64,000 bases of DNA from assembly GCA_963930645.1 (NCBI GenBank), contig OZ005648.1, positions 152,437,035 to 152,501,034 of the forward strand, in the 5' to 3' direction. The DNA is from Salticus scenicus (taxonomy: Eukaryota > Arthropoda > Arachnida > Araneae > Salticidae). Below the pieces are notes generated by a model. It ran no database searches, was not told where the DNA came from, and saw only the letters and a list, made by a program, of their open reading frames with translations. Shown piece after piece: positions 1 through 11,823 of this stretch; the stretch's first letter is position 1; every line of letters begins with the position of its first letter. The position numbers were made by a program, and so were the translations under genes.

Positions 1-207
1 TTTGGCGTGTCCCTGTATACGAACTACAAATGGAATACATACCAAAAACTATACAGCTGATTTCGTGGGGCTCATGAACATGTGTACCAAATTTCAAGTC
101 AATAGCGCTATTTTTGCGGCCGCTATCGCGCGACAGACAGACAGACAGACGGACAGACAGACAGACACAGCCCAAAACCGTTTTGAGTCTCAACAGAGGG
201 CCTCCAC
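1..207 (-). repeat. Fragment of a modular dispersed repeat with a CAGA/CTGT microsatellite
   Basis: Read on the minus strand, this has a (CTGT)n tract (about 134-172), then a module containing GCGCGATAGC, then CTTGAAATTTGGTAC, and it ends with CAGGGACACG near the window edge. The same order (short-repeat tract, gcgatagc/ctaaacgc-like segment, tgaaa-ttggtac segment, caggGACAC) occurs on the plus strand at 58331-58530, and related layouts occur near 28.3 kb and 49.6 kb. The open frame through it is simply a product of the in-frame CAGA repeat. It is cut by the window edge, so its true start is unknown. Confidence 0.5.
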
Positions 208-412
208 TGACGTTTCAGCAATTAAGAAATTTACTTCATTATATAGAAATTCACAGATGTCTGTAAGGGATACCTATTATTCTTCAAGACAAGAAACTTA
301 TGCTCCTTAATATGAAACATAAATTTAAAGTGAAATTTAAAAGTTGGTGATTTTTAGATTGGTTATATCTAAAAATGTTAGTTCTAAAACTTACGTCAAA
401 AGATTGGCAATG

Positions 413-414
<2 letters not shown>

Positions 415-444
<30 letters not shown>
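415..444. repeat. (TAA)n microsatellite
   Basis: About ten TAA units followed by AT-rich DNA and an A run. It is a simple repeat; no flanking structure is visible. Confidence 0.9.
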
Positions 445-446
<2 letters not shown>

Positions 447-536
447 TGCATATGACTTGAAAAATAGCAGTTCTGTTAAATAAATAAATTAAAAAAAAAA
501 AAAAACAGAAGGCTTGTTGCATTTACTTTGTATTAA

Positions 537-611
537 CCACTTCACCGGCCATCCCGAGATAACTCGGGAGAAACGTAGCCTTTCACATACTAAAGTGGCC
601 GGTGAAAGTGG
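537..611. mobile_element. Miniature TTAA-flanked palindromic element (piggyBac-type MITE candidate)
   Basis: Seen: TTAA at 533-536 and 612-615 bracket a 75-bp segment that begins CCACTTCACCGGCC and ends GGCCGGTGAAAGTGG, an inverted repeat with one indel. An internal perfect palindrome CCCGAG-ataa-CTCGGG sits at about 553-568. Known: TTAA target duplications and short C-rich inverted ends are typical of piggyBac-superfamily elements. Inference: a non-autonomous miniature element. It is too short to encode anything. Confidence 0.6.
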
Positions 612-615
612 TTAA

Positions 616-1831
616 TATGCAATCTTTCTTTTTCCATTAAATTTTCAGTTTCTTCATTGTTGAGTTGTCAATTTCTATTAAAATTCTAATGAAACTATTA
701 AACAAAGTAGTCAATAAATTTCAGTGTTGCTTCATAGTTTCATTATTCTTTATCTGCTATGAAATTTTGTTTTTTTTAATCAATATGACTCCTATTCTGG
801 TTTTGGGAGGTTGGGGGAGTGTTTCCGGAATGAAACTAGTTTAATACCACAGGCAAGTCACAAGTCTTGCCGCCTGCCTCCTTCCTTCCTTTCTTAAGTT
901 TCTTAATTTTTTTCATAAATTTCGCTCCAGTTTAAGTTTTTGTGTTAAGATTGTGTTGAGTTAGCTTATTGTTTCGTTTGTTTTGCAGGCTGTTAATTAA
1001 TAAATTTGGTTTCTTTAAATATGTGTATTTCATACCATGATGAATTTTTTTTCACCTTTCTGAGCTTTTCCTAATTCTCCTAAAAAAAAAAAAAAATCAT
1101 TCTTATTGGTCTTTGTGGTTTCACTTATCTTGTATCACTTGCTTGGCTTTTCTTCGCTTAATAAATCATTATTATATATATATGATATATATTCTTTTGT
1201 TCTTATAAAAAAAAAATAATAATAATAATAATAATGCAAGTGCATTTAGCAATATCTCATTTCACAAAACATAACTAAAGAGAAAAAAATCAGCAAATAA
1301 ACCTCAATTTCGACTAAATATTTAAAAAGTAAAAAATTATTAAGAAAAAATGAAATTTAAAAGAAAAATAAAGAATAAGCAATTAAGAAAAAAACAAAAA
1401 AAAAAAACAGTCATGAGCATAGTTGATGAGTTTAGAACTTTTTGGCTACCGGAATTTTTTGACAGATTTTCTTTTATGTATATTTTTCTGCATATCAGTT
1501 TTTAATTGTTAAATAAAATTAAAATTTCTATTAAAATTTTACTGTAGCTAACATTGACTAAAACTGGAAATTTGATTATAAACAAGAAACAATCTTTTAT
1601 AAATGAAAATGGCACGTTTATTGAATTAACCAGCTATATATTGGGAGAAAGTTTCATAGTAGATTTGTAACTTTAATTTATACACACTCCAATGTGAAAT
1701 TCCATTAAAATATGTTTCCAACAAAGTGTCCCCTGTCCAGTAACAAAATGCAATTCTAAATTAAAATTCTAATGTTCTATTTTTCAATTCTAATGTCGAA
1801 TTACTAAAGCAAAAAACTTTAAACAAACACC
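616..1831. other. AT-rich DNA without recognisable gene
   Basis: No supported coding region or RNA gene. It holds A/T homopolymers, a (TAA)n tract near 1217-1234 and a TA-rich stretch near 1172-1190. Around 1412-1470 the text 'ctttttggctaccg' recurs in similar context at about 19048-19070, so part of it may be an old dispersed repeat. Confidence 0.5.
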
Positions 1832-2033
1832 ATAGAATACAAGAACTCGCAAAAATTGATTCAGGTCGAAGGAAAATACGACCCTTCATCAGGGGAACAA
1901 AGTGTGTTGTACACAAATCGGAAATGGACAGCTTTGTTTGCAGCACTCGTGTTTATTTTGTTCGCCTGACGAAAGGTCGTGTTTTCTTTCGGCCTAAAAC
2001 AATTTTTGCCATTTCTTGCATTTTATACTGTTT
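1832..2033. repeat. Inverted repeat carrying two hammerhead/Penelope-like cores
   Basis: Two arms of about 70 bp (1832-1901 and 1958-2033) are imperfect inverted copies. Each carries the order CTGANGA, a short self-complementary stem, then a GAAA-like block: minus strand 1892-1858 (CTGATGA ... GAATC) and plus strand 1966-2000 (CTGACGA ... AAAAC), each 35 nt long. The internal stem is AGGTCG against CGGCCT on the plus copy. Known: hammerhead ribozymes have a CUGANGA-stem II-GAAA core and occur in the terminal repeats of Penelope-like retroelements. The GAAA block is imperfect in both copies and I could not draw convincing stems I and III, so activity is doubtful. Confidence 0.4.
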
Positions 2034-2423
2034 ATTCAAAAAATTATACTTTTTACTTACAAACGCCAGTTCTGTGGTTCTTTTTTATTAAATGCAATTC
2101 TATCGCATAATATCTCATAAAAGAGAATTGGTATATGATTATTTTTAGATAACATTTTGAAAAATTTGCATAGTTTCCTAAAACATTTTTTAATAGTTTG
2201 TATATGAAATTATTATAAAACTATAAGCAAATTTTACAACATGGTATGAATTTCTTATAGTGTGAGGAAGTCACATAATATTTATATAAATCTAAATTTA
2301 TTCTAAATGTATTAGGTATCAAATTATCAGTTAAATACTTAAATAAATAAATTTAATTTAAATCTAATCCGCAATCTAATTACTTAAAGCATTCTAAATA
2401 ACCGAAAAACTTACTTTTATTAA
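2034..2423. other. AT-rich spacer, nothing recognised
   Basis: AT-rich DNA between the inverted repeat and the next TTAA element. I see no coding or structural signal. Confidence 0.5.
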
Positions 2424-2726
2424 CTCGTTCAGAGCCATGTCAGCCATCGGTGACTGACACTGATGTTTAGACCACGTCAGCCACCGGTAGCTGACAGTGT
2501 GAAATATGATATAAAACTAAAAACAAAAATACATAGTTTAAGTAATTACTGACAATTTATTTAAAATTTACTTAATTTTTATTTATTATAGGATTATATC
2601 ATTAAGGCATTTTAATGGATTTTATTGAAGCACAGTAAACATAACACGGCAAAACATAACACGCTTCTAAGCAGCGCGTGTGGCCTGAATGGGATTTCCT
2701 TAAGAATTCGCGTGGCGCTCCACGTG
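2424..2726. mobile_element. Candidate TTAA-flanked non-autonomous element
   Basis: TTAA at 2420-2423 and 2727-2730 bracket 303 bp. The ends read CTCGTTCAGAGCC and, on the opposite strand, CACGTGGAGCGCC, an imperfect inverted repeat (about two thirds identical). Inside the left end are two tandem copies of a near-palindrome, GTCAGCC-ayCGGTrr-CTGAC (about 2438-2497). The right end is locally GC-rich. The form fits a piggyBac-type MITE, but the terminal match is weak and TTAA is common in AT-rich DNA. Confidence 0.35.
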
Positions 2727-2730
2727 TTAA

Positions 2731-5700
2731 TATCAATTCATTCAATTAATTTAACTGAATAATTCGAACTTTCGTTTAATATTATAAGAAATATTTTTTG
2801 AAAAAGCACAGTTTATGTGTTATTCGTTAGCAACGCTATAGAAAGCTCAAATAATTAATTATAGATTTATTATCTTGTTTGTCAAATAAATATCCTTAAC
2901 TGATGCAATTTAAATCTTCTCTGGTTAATAAATAACTTCTTTGATTACCCACCAGGAATCAACTAGCAGGAAGTTAAAAATATTATTTATTAAATTAATT
3001 ACTCTTTTAGAAAACCCAAGGTCATATAATATTGCACATGTTTATTTCATTATAGCTAAATGAAGAAAGCCCTGCCAGTTAATATCATTAAGAAATGATT
3101 TAGTTTCTAAATTACAATTGTAGTGCAATCGTTAGAAGTAACGGTTTCTTATTCTTGTGAATTATTTTGTTAGGGAAATAATTGGCTATAAGTTTTAATA
3201 ACGAACTTTTGAATTAAAAATATTTATATCATTTTATTCGAGAAACAAAGAAAGTATTTGACACTAAACTTTGACAATTTTTCTGAATATTGGCTTTTTT
3301 AGTTCAGACATCCCTGATCTGTTCTAGTGAATGGAACTCAGAACTGCTCCAGATCATTGTATAGAACATAAGCAATTATACTCGCTCTCTCCCCCATTTT
3401 TATTCGACAATCTCAACGTTTTACCATAGTTATTGCAACATCTTATATTGTTAAACAACGCTGCATAATTAATATTTTTAAATATTTATGCTTGTTATTG
3501 TTTGGAAAATAACTTCGATAAAATTACCCTGATGACTGCAATGGATTATTTTTTGGGATGAATCTAGTTTGCTATTTATTCCTTGACAGTTTTCTCAACT
3601 ATAAACGATCACTGCAACAATAAATTATACAAAAAATATATTATATATATTTCTCCATATTTCTCTCTCTCTGTGTATATGTATACTATATATATATATA
3701 TATATAATTTATTTATTTTTATTTAATTTTGCATGTTCATTATGGACATTATTATTTGCTGAATTTTTATCAAAGATCTGTGATAAATATTGTAAATACT
3801 TTGTATTTATTATGTTTAATGTTTTACTATAAAAATATACAAAATACCTTTTGACATTTCATTGTAAAAATTTTTGTAAACCATCATTAAGTTTTTCAAA
3901 ACTAAAATATTTTATAAAATGTAAACAGCATATTCGATAAACTAACATATTTCTCGTTAATTATGTATATCCACATCTTATGTCGCGTATGAAAACACAT
4001 TTAAATAACATGTAGAAGGTGAAACAATGTTAGATTTTTTTTTTTTTTTTTTCTGTAAAACGAGAATAAGTTATAATTTTTAAAACTGGAAAACTGAAGT
4101 GAAGGTTTAACGATATCAAGCATTTATAAACTGTGAAGCTCCTTTCAAGATAATTCTTTGTTTATATACACGGGAATTCAAAAATTTCTATAATAAAACT
4201 GTATTTTGTTATAAAAAATGACAGTTAGGAGTCGAATATATCTAAAAAACTTGGAAATAAAAAATAAAATTATGAAGATATTTTTCGCAATACTGTTTAT
4301 GTTTTCAACCAATTAAAAAAAATACCAAGGGAATACTATTATAATGAAATATTCTGCATTTTGAAAATAGTCCTAATCAGCTTAATTAAATTGGCAGACT
4401 CTTCAACATAAAAATCTAATATAAAGTATACAAATATTTTCTTATTTATTTTTTGTTTATTTAGATAAACAAATCAACTGTTGAAAGTTCAAAAATGTAA
4501 TTTAACTTTTCTCTGAATTTAAATTTTTAATCTGGGTATAAACAAATAAAATCATTACTTTTCTAAAATTACATAAAAATCAAAAATTATTTTTCATCTA
4601 ATTATTAATATTTGTGCAGTTAAAATCAAATTAACATTCAGTGTAAAAAAAAAAAAAAAAACTTTTCAAGGTATATATAATATATATATATATATATATG
4701 TGATGTCAATATAAAATAAAAATAATTCAAAAGGTTTTGTCTTATGAAAGATGTGAACTATCAAAGTACTTTTTGACCGATTAAAATTTCAGTACTTGAA
4801 TAGTTACCTAAAACTAGATTCAGCCAAGTATAAACGAGTGAAAAAAAAAAAAAAAATTAATGGCAGCGTTTTAATTTAAATGCCTTTAAAAAAAAAGTAA
4901 TTCTTCCTTAATTACTGAAAACATCAAATATAAACTTTACCGGCTTAAATTTCAACATTTGTGGAAATGAGACATAAACAAGAAAGCAAAAATAAACATA
5001 AAAATGCATTTGTTGTAATTTTTATGTTTTCAGCCATCTGAAAACCAAAATATCCCAATAGTTTTCTGCTTTAAGTAACGCATAGTTCAAAAATAATCTT
5101 TAATTGGCATATAATTTAATATTTGTGCATCCCGTCTAATGAGGTAACGTAGGAAGAAAAAAAAAGAAATATTTCAAATTATATAAATGAAGAGAGATGC
5201 ATCCCCCAAAGTAAAGGAATACACTCACGCTCTTTCTCCTCTTTTTCTTTTTCTAATTGCATATTATCCATTACACTTGCCAGATCCAGCTGCGGTAATT
5301 TTAGCTGCAATGCAAGTTGCCGCAAGCTGAAGAAACTAGCGAAAGAAAATGATAGCCATTATAAGATGACCTGAGATATATATGGAAGAAAAATACAACT
5401 CACGACTTCTTGGTGACAATTAGAAATTGCAAATTAGTATAATTATCATTTTCAGAGGGTTAAAGGAAAAGATGAAATCTTTTAAATAAATTTCAAAGAA
5501 ATCCAAGATATGACTCTAGCCTTAAGTGTGTAGTTTTTCAGGAAAATGGGACATATCTAGTATTTAAGTAAAATAAAAGGCAAATAGGTTCTTTTTAAGG
5601 CTGCGAATTTTTCGCCTCTTTAAAAGGTATGGATGCTGAAAAGTCTAATTATCATAAGAATGTATTTAATTACTGCATGAATATTTTGTCTAACAAATTT

Positions 5701-5844
5701 TTCTAAAACTGATAAAGGTGCAATTTATTTAGAATTGGCTTGTGGATTTGAAACATAAATTATTCATTAAGAATAACAAAATTAAATATTAATGTGTATG
5801 ATTAATGAAATATGTTTTATTGTTATTTTTATAATACATGTTAC

Positions 5845-5878
<34 letters not shown>

Positions 5879-6346
5879 ATTCCTTTATCTAGAATTTAAA
5901 ATGATTTTGGTTTTAAGTAAATGATTTTAGATTCATTTGGAAAGTCTTTAATTGCTATTATTATTCCGAAAAGGATACAGAAAATTAATACTAAAGAAAT
6001 AATATAAAAAAGAAAGAAAGAAAGTAAGAAAGTAAAAAGAAAAGAAATACACGAGTAGAAAGATCAAAATAAAAAGTTACAAACATATTAAATGGGATTT
6101 AAATGATATTTTTATATAAAGTACTGTTGTCATATTGCAGAAAATAATTTTGCACAATATTTGTATTTGTAATTATGTTTGTATTTCTGCATATCTACAA
6201 AAACTATAATGACATATTTTTGACGACATTACATCAGAATTTTAATGTTAATAAGATTTTATTCTATTGCGAAATAATAGGATCTTAACTGTTGAGTTAT
6301 TACTTTAATCAGGAAATGTACATTAAATAACCCTTAAATCATTGTA
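2731..6346. other. Long AT-rich region without a gene
   Basis: No open frame resembling a protein and no RNA gene. It contains TA-rich microsatellites (about 3636-3707 and 4671-4699), a CT-rich stretch near 3650-3670, several A or T runs (for example 29 A at 5848-5876) and an AAAG-rich patch at 6010-6045. Apart from the short dispersed repeat at 5253-5340, I see nothing structured. Confidence 0.55.
5253..5340 (+). repeat. Short dispersed repeat, copy 1
   Basis: A block starting CTAATTGCATATTATCCATT (then acacttg, cca, ctgcgg, agctgc) recurs in the same orientation at 31279-31345. The first 27 bases are identical. The family is not identified. Confidence 0.5.
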
Positions 6347-7931
6347 CACTGTGTAAAAAAAAGTAGAAAGACACTAGATATTTTTAGAAATAAAGGGTAT
6401 ATTTTATTTTTAATGAAATTACTTTTATGCGTAGCATTTGCAGAACATTTAACAAGAAAGTATCAGCATCATTACCATGATTTTCAAAAATAAATTATTA
6501 ATGACAACAAAAATAGTTTCTACTTCTTTTAATTTTGTAAAAAAAGTAGAAGGACAGTAATATAAAATACAAGCAATATTAGTAAGGAATACTCTTCCCA
6601 TTTGCTTTTATGACTTCTAATATTCCATTTGGTAGTAAATCATACAAAGATTGGATACCTTTTTGGAAAAAAATAGCCTATGAGCTGTTCAAAGCTACTC
6701 GAAAATCAATAAGGAATTTAAACATTTTCCCACTAGCATATTCTTCACGAGCAGGCATTGACCAGATGTTTACCACTGTGTTAAAAAATTCAGGGATTTT
6801 AGCTGACTTAGGTAAAACCTGCACTTTATTTGCAGAGAACAAATTTTTAACTCTATGATGATGTGAATGGCGGTTTCATCTTGTTGAAACATCCACTCTT
6901 CTTCTCCTAACTCAGAGCCATAAGGAAGAAGCTCATAATTCAGCACTTCAATATAACCAGTATGTTTCTGCATACCATTGAAAAAGACCACAGACTCTTT
7001 CTTCTGCCATACCCAGTTGATTACTATCATCATCCCCTCCTCCCCCCCCCCCATTTGTCGAGTTGAATAAAATTCTCTTACATTCTTCAGACAATGTCAA
7101 CATTACTGGTAACCATCTAAATCGTCTAAGTTAAACTTCTCGTCTGAAAATATTATGAAACTCCTATCTGAGGTCTATGGCACGTGTTTTTTAACCCATT
7201 TTAAACGGCGATCAATCTGTGTGTTTTTTTTTTTTTTTTTTTCCATTTTGGATGTTACTTTCGCATTTTGAAAATGAATTATTTGGATCTTGTTGTGCAG
7301 ATATAAACTATTTGCCTTGATACAGGGGTAAGTCCTGCTTCATTTTGGAGCATTTGCTATACTACTATTGCTCATTTTAAGCTCATGAGCAAGTTTTCTT
7401 TCATCGCAAGGCGTTAACTTTTTAGGCCTACCAGTTTTCTTTCTTTTCCTATTTCTATCTGGTTTTCTGATAAAGTTAGAAAGTGTATTGGGGCTGGCAT
7501 GCAGTATACGAACAATCTGTCTAACACCTTTATCATTAATTTTATATGCAACAGTTTGCCCCTTTTGAATATAATATTAAAGTATTCTTCTAGGCAGTCT
7601 GAAAAGAAAATAACAATGCAATTTTTAACAAAATACCTTTTCCTCGACAAAAACAGTTAAAGAAAATTCAATATTCACTTTTTTACACGTGCACAATCCA
7701 TCAAAAAACACATTTTGGAAAGTGTCCTTCTACTTTTTTTATATTCTCGAAATCATAAATGCTAGTTTTTCTACAATCCACTAATTAACATTAGTTGTGG
7801 AGATTTCATTTTTACGTAAATTTAAAGAAAACTTTGTTAAGCAAAATTTGTATAAAAATCTAATAGCCAGGATAAAAGTACAGAAAATAATTTTGAAAAA
7901 TGGACTGCCCTTCTACTTTTTTTACACAATG
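6347..7931 (-). mobile_element. Tc1-like transposon with IR/DR ends (decayed)
   Basis: A TA at 6345-6346 and a TA at 7932-7933 flank a 1,585-bp element. The ends are CACTGTGTAAAAAAAAGTAG and, inverted, CATTGTGTAAAAAAAGTAGA. A second copy of the AAAAAAAGTAGAAGGACA motif lies inside each end (6536-6556 forward; 7723-7741 inverted), about 190 bp from the outer copy on both sides. This is the IR/DR layout known from Sleeping Beauty-like Tc1 elements. The transposase gene is on the minus strand and is broken. I infer a dead autonomous copy; ends this well preserved could still be recognised by a related transposase. Confidence 0.8.
6620..7660 (-). pseudogene. Tc1-family transposase pseudogene
   Basis: Read leftwards on the minus strand, several frames together give a Tc1 transposase. 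The N-terminal DNA-binding part is near 7560-7400 (a helix-turn-helix-like RQIVRILHASPNTL, then the AT-hook-like GRPKKLT motif). The first catalytic Asp lies in FSDEKFNLDD near 7155-7120. The second lies in WMFQQDETAIH near 6905-6870. A degraded C-terminal part (VQVLPKSAK..., ending SGK) lies near 6830-6700. The family's third catalytic Glu, normally in NPIEN-W, is replaced (NTVVNIW). Known: Tc1/mariner transposases use a DDE triad to cut and paste DNA at TA sites. Several frameshifts and stops plus the lost Glu make this copy non-functional. The open frames at 7414-7650 and 6770-7054 are pieces of it. Confidence 0.75.
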
Positions 7932-7943
7932 TATATATATATA

Positions 7944-8040
7944 CAGTAAGCGCCCCATTATCCGTAAGAGTATTATACGCATTGCGGATTATCCGCAGGC
8001 GTAGAAAATATCGGGATCAAGAGAAAGGGTTTTCGCAAAA
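7944..8040 (+). mobile_element. Pogo/Tigger-like terminal fragment
   Basis: Begins after TA with CAGTAAGCGCCCCATTATCC and continues with 'gcggattatccgcagg'. Pogo/Tigger ends typically start CAGT and contain gcGGATTATCCG-type words. A second phrase of this kind, on the other strand, is near 11722-11755 (tattatccgcggaaccc). No matching far end was identified, so this is a fragment or the left end of an element later split by the 8146-9828 insertion. Confidence 0.35.
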
Positions 8041-8145
8041 AAAAAAAAAAAAAAGAGTACATATGTATATTGTAAAGACAAAAATGTAAATATAAAGAAA
8101 TAGGTTGCTTTTTTTTGTTTGTTTGATTTTTCTGTTTGTTTTTGC

Positions 8146-9433
8146 GTAGGGGAGCGTGGGGCTAGTTGCAACAGTTTTTAGAAAATTAAATGTATTTTGA
8201 AATGTATTCACGTTTTCCTCTTTATAATTGCTGTTTTCCATAGCATACATATTCATCTACCATATTCATTAAAAAAAAAACTTTCGTTAACTTTGCTAAT
8301 TTTAGCACAAAAAATATTTTTTTCAAAATTATTTGCCTGTTACAATTTGCTCTGGATTTGGGGCAAATTGTAATAAACGTGGGATAAATTGTAACAGATA
8401 CGAAGGGAACATTAACGATGAAAAATACAATATTTCAAAATGTTATTTGTTATCAATCATTTATTAATTTAATAATAAAGGCAATTAATAACTAATATTA
8501 AATTATAACCTTCTTGGCATAGGAACAATGAATTATCAAATGGATTATAGTAAAATAAAGAGAAAATTAAGCATATAATCAACATAGAAGTCAATCTTAG
8601 TCAAAGTTTAAATTAATTCAAACAAATGATATTTCATTCCCTCTCATACATTTGACGTGTAGCCACATTTTGCAAATTAAGCATTATACCCATTATTCTG
8701 CCTTAGAGAGGGTTTATAGCAAAGCTTGAATTCTCCGCCCTTTTTTCAGGACACTCTCATTAATGAGAAATTTCTGCTTTTTTTTTTTTTTTTTTTTCTA
8801 TCACTATTTGTATGCAATATTATCTTATTCGTAATTACATTATAATTCGTGATTAAATAATCACGGCACTATAATATAAAACACAGAAATTATTTCTGTA
8901 TAAATATAGTAGTCTGTATAAATTTGTCATGTCTGAAAACGGGAGGAGACTTCGAGCTTTGGCTGCAGGCAACTCACAAGCCCCTCCTCTAATTCAGAAC
9001 CTGCATCTGGACTTAAGGATATTTTATTTATATTTGTATCCTTTCGTTTATTTATTTATTTATTTGCTTGATTCTTCGTATAATATTTTTCTTTCTCTTT
9101 CCTTTCTCTTTATGTTTGTGTTACTTTTTAATTATTTCTTCAAATATTTTTTAAAATATTTTTCTTTCGGGTGATGGGTGTCTAATATTTGTACCTTTCT
9201 GAAAGATTTCAGCTGTAGCCAAATCGTACATATCTTGACCTTTTGAAGCTGAGTCAAATTTCTTTTCAGTTCCTCATGTTAAAAAATGCATACAATAAAT
9301 AATTTGGTTGTTAATAAAGTAGAAGGTTTAATTCCATGAATAAAAACACAAAGGACAAATTGTAACATTTACACCTTGCCCCAGAATTTTGTTTCAACTT
9401 GCTCCATCGTATAATTTTAGACATTTTGTTTAT

Positions 9434-9520
<87 letters not shown>

Positions 9521-9828
9521 CGATCTATACAAAAAATTAACATGCATTTTATAACTCAACACACAGACTAAATAAATAGCTATAAACACTTCTTTGAAAT
9601 ATAAAAATAATTGTAAATATTTTTTTTTTGAATTAACTAGTTAAAATGAAGCACATGCACACAACCTCTCATTAACCGTTTTTGCAGAACACTGATTGTG
9701 CTTACCTAATAAACCACGTCATTAGAATTATGTTTATCGAAATAGATAACCAAAAATTTTACAAAATATTTCGTAAATTGCGTGTTACTTCCTACCCCTG
9801 TTATAACTAGCCCCGAGCTCCTCTACTG
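8146..9828. mobile_element. TA-type element with motif-repeating ends (about 1.7 kb, non-coding)
   Basis: The left end reads GTAGGGGAGCGTGGGGCTAG then ttgcaacag. The right end, inverted, reads GTAGAGGAGCTCGGGGCTAG then ttataacag (about 24 of 29 match). A TA follows the right end at 9829-9830. The phrase 'ggggcaaattgtaaca' is echoed inside in both orientations (about 8338-8400 and 9352-9407). No transposase frame is visible. A long TA microsatellite lies inside. The left two terminal bases look altered, so the left limit is uncertain by a few bases. Probably a non-autonomous Tc1/mariner-superfamily element. Confidence 0.6.
9437..9520. repeat. (TA)n microsatellite
   Basis: About 40 TA units with a single TG interruption near 9471, inside the 8146-9828 element. 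Confidence 0.95.
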
Positions 9829-9830
9829 TA

Positions 9831-10259
9831 GGATTTTGTCTGTTGCTCACCGTACGATACGGTACATGCTAACGTATTATTTTTTGCCAAAGTTTTGCTA
9901 GTACCTTTCTTTTTCACTCCATCTTTTCTTGATGGTGATTATTATTTTTTTTCTCTTACATAATTACTTATTGGAGAGAATTTCATTACAATTAAGCGGT
10001 GGGGGAAAAAGGTGCGTATTTAGAAGACTCCCAATAAATTAAAATGTTGGGATGTCTGTAGTAGTGTTTAATTTTTGCATAAATTAGCTTACAGGTTGTA
10101 CCTTGACTTCATCGTAAATACACTTTTTTGTTTGTTGTTTGGGGGGGGGGGGGTGTCAAACATTAAATTAAAAACAAGGTATAAATTTCAATACAAACAC
10201 AATTATTTATTATTACAAACATTTTTGTTATTAATTAATTTATTTTTTTTTAACACTGT
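9831..10259. other. AT-rich DNA with a G13 run, no gene
   Basis: No coding signal. It contains an uninterrupted run of about 13 G at 10141-10153 after a T-rich stretch. Confidence 0.5.
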
Positions 10260-10538
10260 TTAACAGTGTAAAGTATGTAGTTCATTAAGTTGTAAATTCT
10301 GCAGCTGATAAACAGTGTGTTGAACAGCTGACCGCAGCTGATCGTCAACGTTATGCTGCAGATGCAGCATTATACGATCCTTCATGTTAGCCAAAGTTAA
10401 AGCATTTACATGATATACCAAAGTCATTAAATGGCCCAATAACCAAAAATCACATGGATAACGGACCGACGAAGAATTGAAAAAAGAATGGCTAATCACT
10501 TTGTTATCTGTAAAATTTTGAGGCAAAAATCTATGCAA
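10260..10538 (-). pseudogene. C-terminal fragment of a mariner-like transposase
   Basis: The minus-strand frame of 92 residues contains YPCDFWLLGHLMTLVYHVN, resembling the 'SPDLTPCDFWLWGYLK' segment that carries the last catalytic acidic residue in mariner-like transposases common in arthropod genomes. It is followed by LRSAVQHTVYQLQNLQ, like that family's C-terminal tail. The residues before PCDF are degraded (SSSVRY in place of a SPDLT-like stretch). Nothing upstream on the minus strand gives the catalytic core, so this is a remnant. A 'ggacaccctgtgta' phrase at 11561-11575 could be its distant end; that link is speculative. Confidence 0.55.
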
Positions 10539-11021
10539 AATGTAAGAATAGAACTTTAAATGTCATAATGTTTAAAAAATGTTAAAATAGGCCACAAATA
10601 TTTTTCATATATTTCAAGCATTTTGAATGTTATTGAATCCTTAGCGGAAATTTTTAAAACTTAATTTTAATTATCTATACAATATTTCTCTAACGTGGAC
10701 CAATTTCAATTATTTTTTTTGTCGAAACGATACGATAGTGATCTATTTAATAAAATCCGCGAGGATAAAAAAATAATATTTAAAAATGAACAATATTTAA
10801 GAACGCGGATTTAGTTCAATGAACTAATAAGAAAAAATTATGTCATTTGTCTGTTGACATTATTTTATGGAAAAATGTATTTTTAAAAATTGCTTCTTCA
10901 GAACCTTTGCAAGCATCATTTTAAACCTATCAATACTTTTAAAGATATATACAGAATATGAATTATTATCATAAATTGACTAAAAAACGCAGTCACAAAA
11001 AACATAATCAAAGTAGAAATT

Positions 11022-11065
<44 letters not shown>

Positions 11066-11823
11066 AAAAATTATACGAAAATTAATAAAAAGTCATCGCC
11101 AACACGGCGACGAAAATTTAGAAATCATCATGGAAGTACTATACTAAAACCTGCTACTAGTACTATACTAGTACTATACAGCTACCTAGTACTATACAGC
11201 CTGCGGGAGTATAAAAACTGGATCGTGAACCATGAATTTTATTTTGAAACATTTCTTCGAATGATTTTGGCATCACTATTCTACAATATTAATTTGGTTC
11301 TAATAATAATTTAGCTTCTGATAAATTAAAATTTTAATTAGGTAGTGAAACTGATATGATATTTATTAATTTAAAATTTTAAAGGTGAATAGGAAAAAGA
11401 AATAAAGTGCAAAATTTTCGCACGGGTTTGCTAGTTATTATTATTATTATTTTCACAGAATCTTTGAACGCTTCCTTTAAGATCTCCATATACAAATTTT
11501 CGACTCAAACCGCAGTTTTAGTTACAGCTACAGAATGCTCTGAATAGGCCAAGTGTATTAATGGACACCCTGTGTATAAAATATAAATATTTTTACTATA
11601 TTGTGAATATTTTTACTGTTTGTATTATATTTTTATACAATAAAATTGATTTTGAGTTGGAATACTTTTTTTTATTTCATTTACTCCCCATTTTCATACT
11701 TTCTGACGTTCATCAGCGATTTGTATTATCCGCGGAACCCATTGAATTCCGTTAATACTCAGGAGATGATACCGAAAAAGCAAAATGAGTTGTTTCTATA
11801 ACATTGATGGATGAAGTCATGTA
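10539..11823. other. AT-rich DNA with homopolymers, no gene
   Basis: No gene. It contains a run of about 37 T at 11024-11060 and several copies of 'tagtactata' at 11133-11203, in both direct and overlapping palindromic form. Confidence 0.5.

Noticed and set aside
2..310. 102-codon open frame
   Set aside because: It runs through a CAGA repeat and dispersed-repeat text; it gives a QTDR repeat peptide with no domain.
11558..11576. 'ggacaccctgtgta' as the far end of the mariner-like fragment at 10260
   Set aside because: No partner end on the other side; position alone does not link the two.
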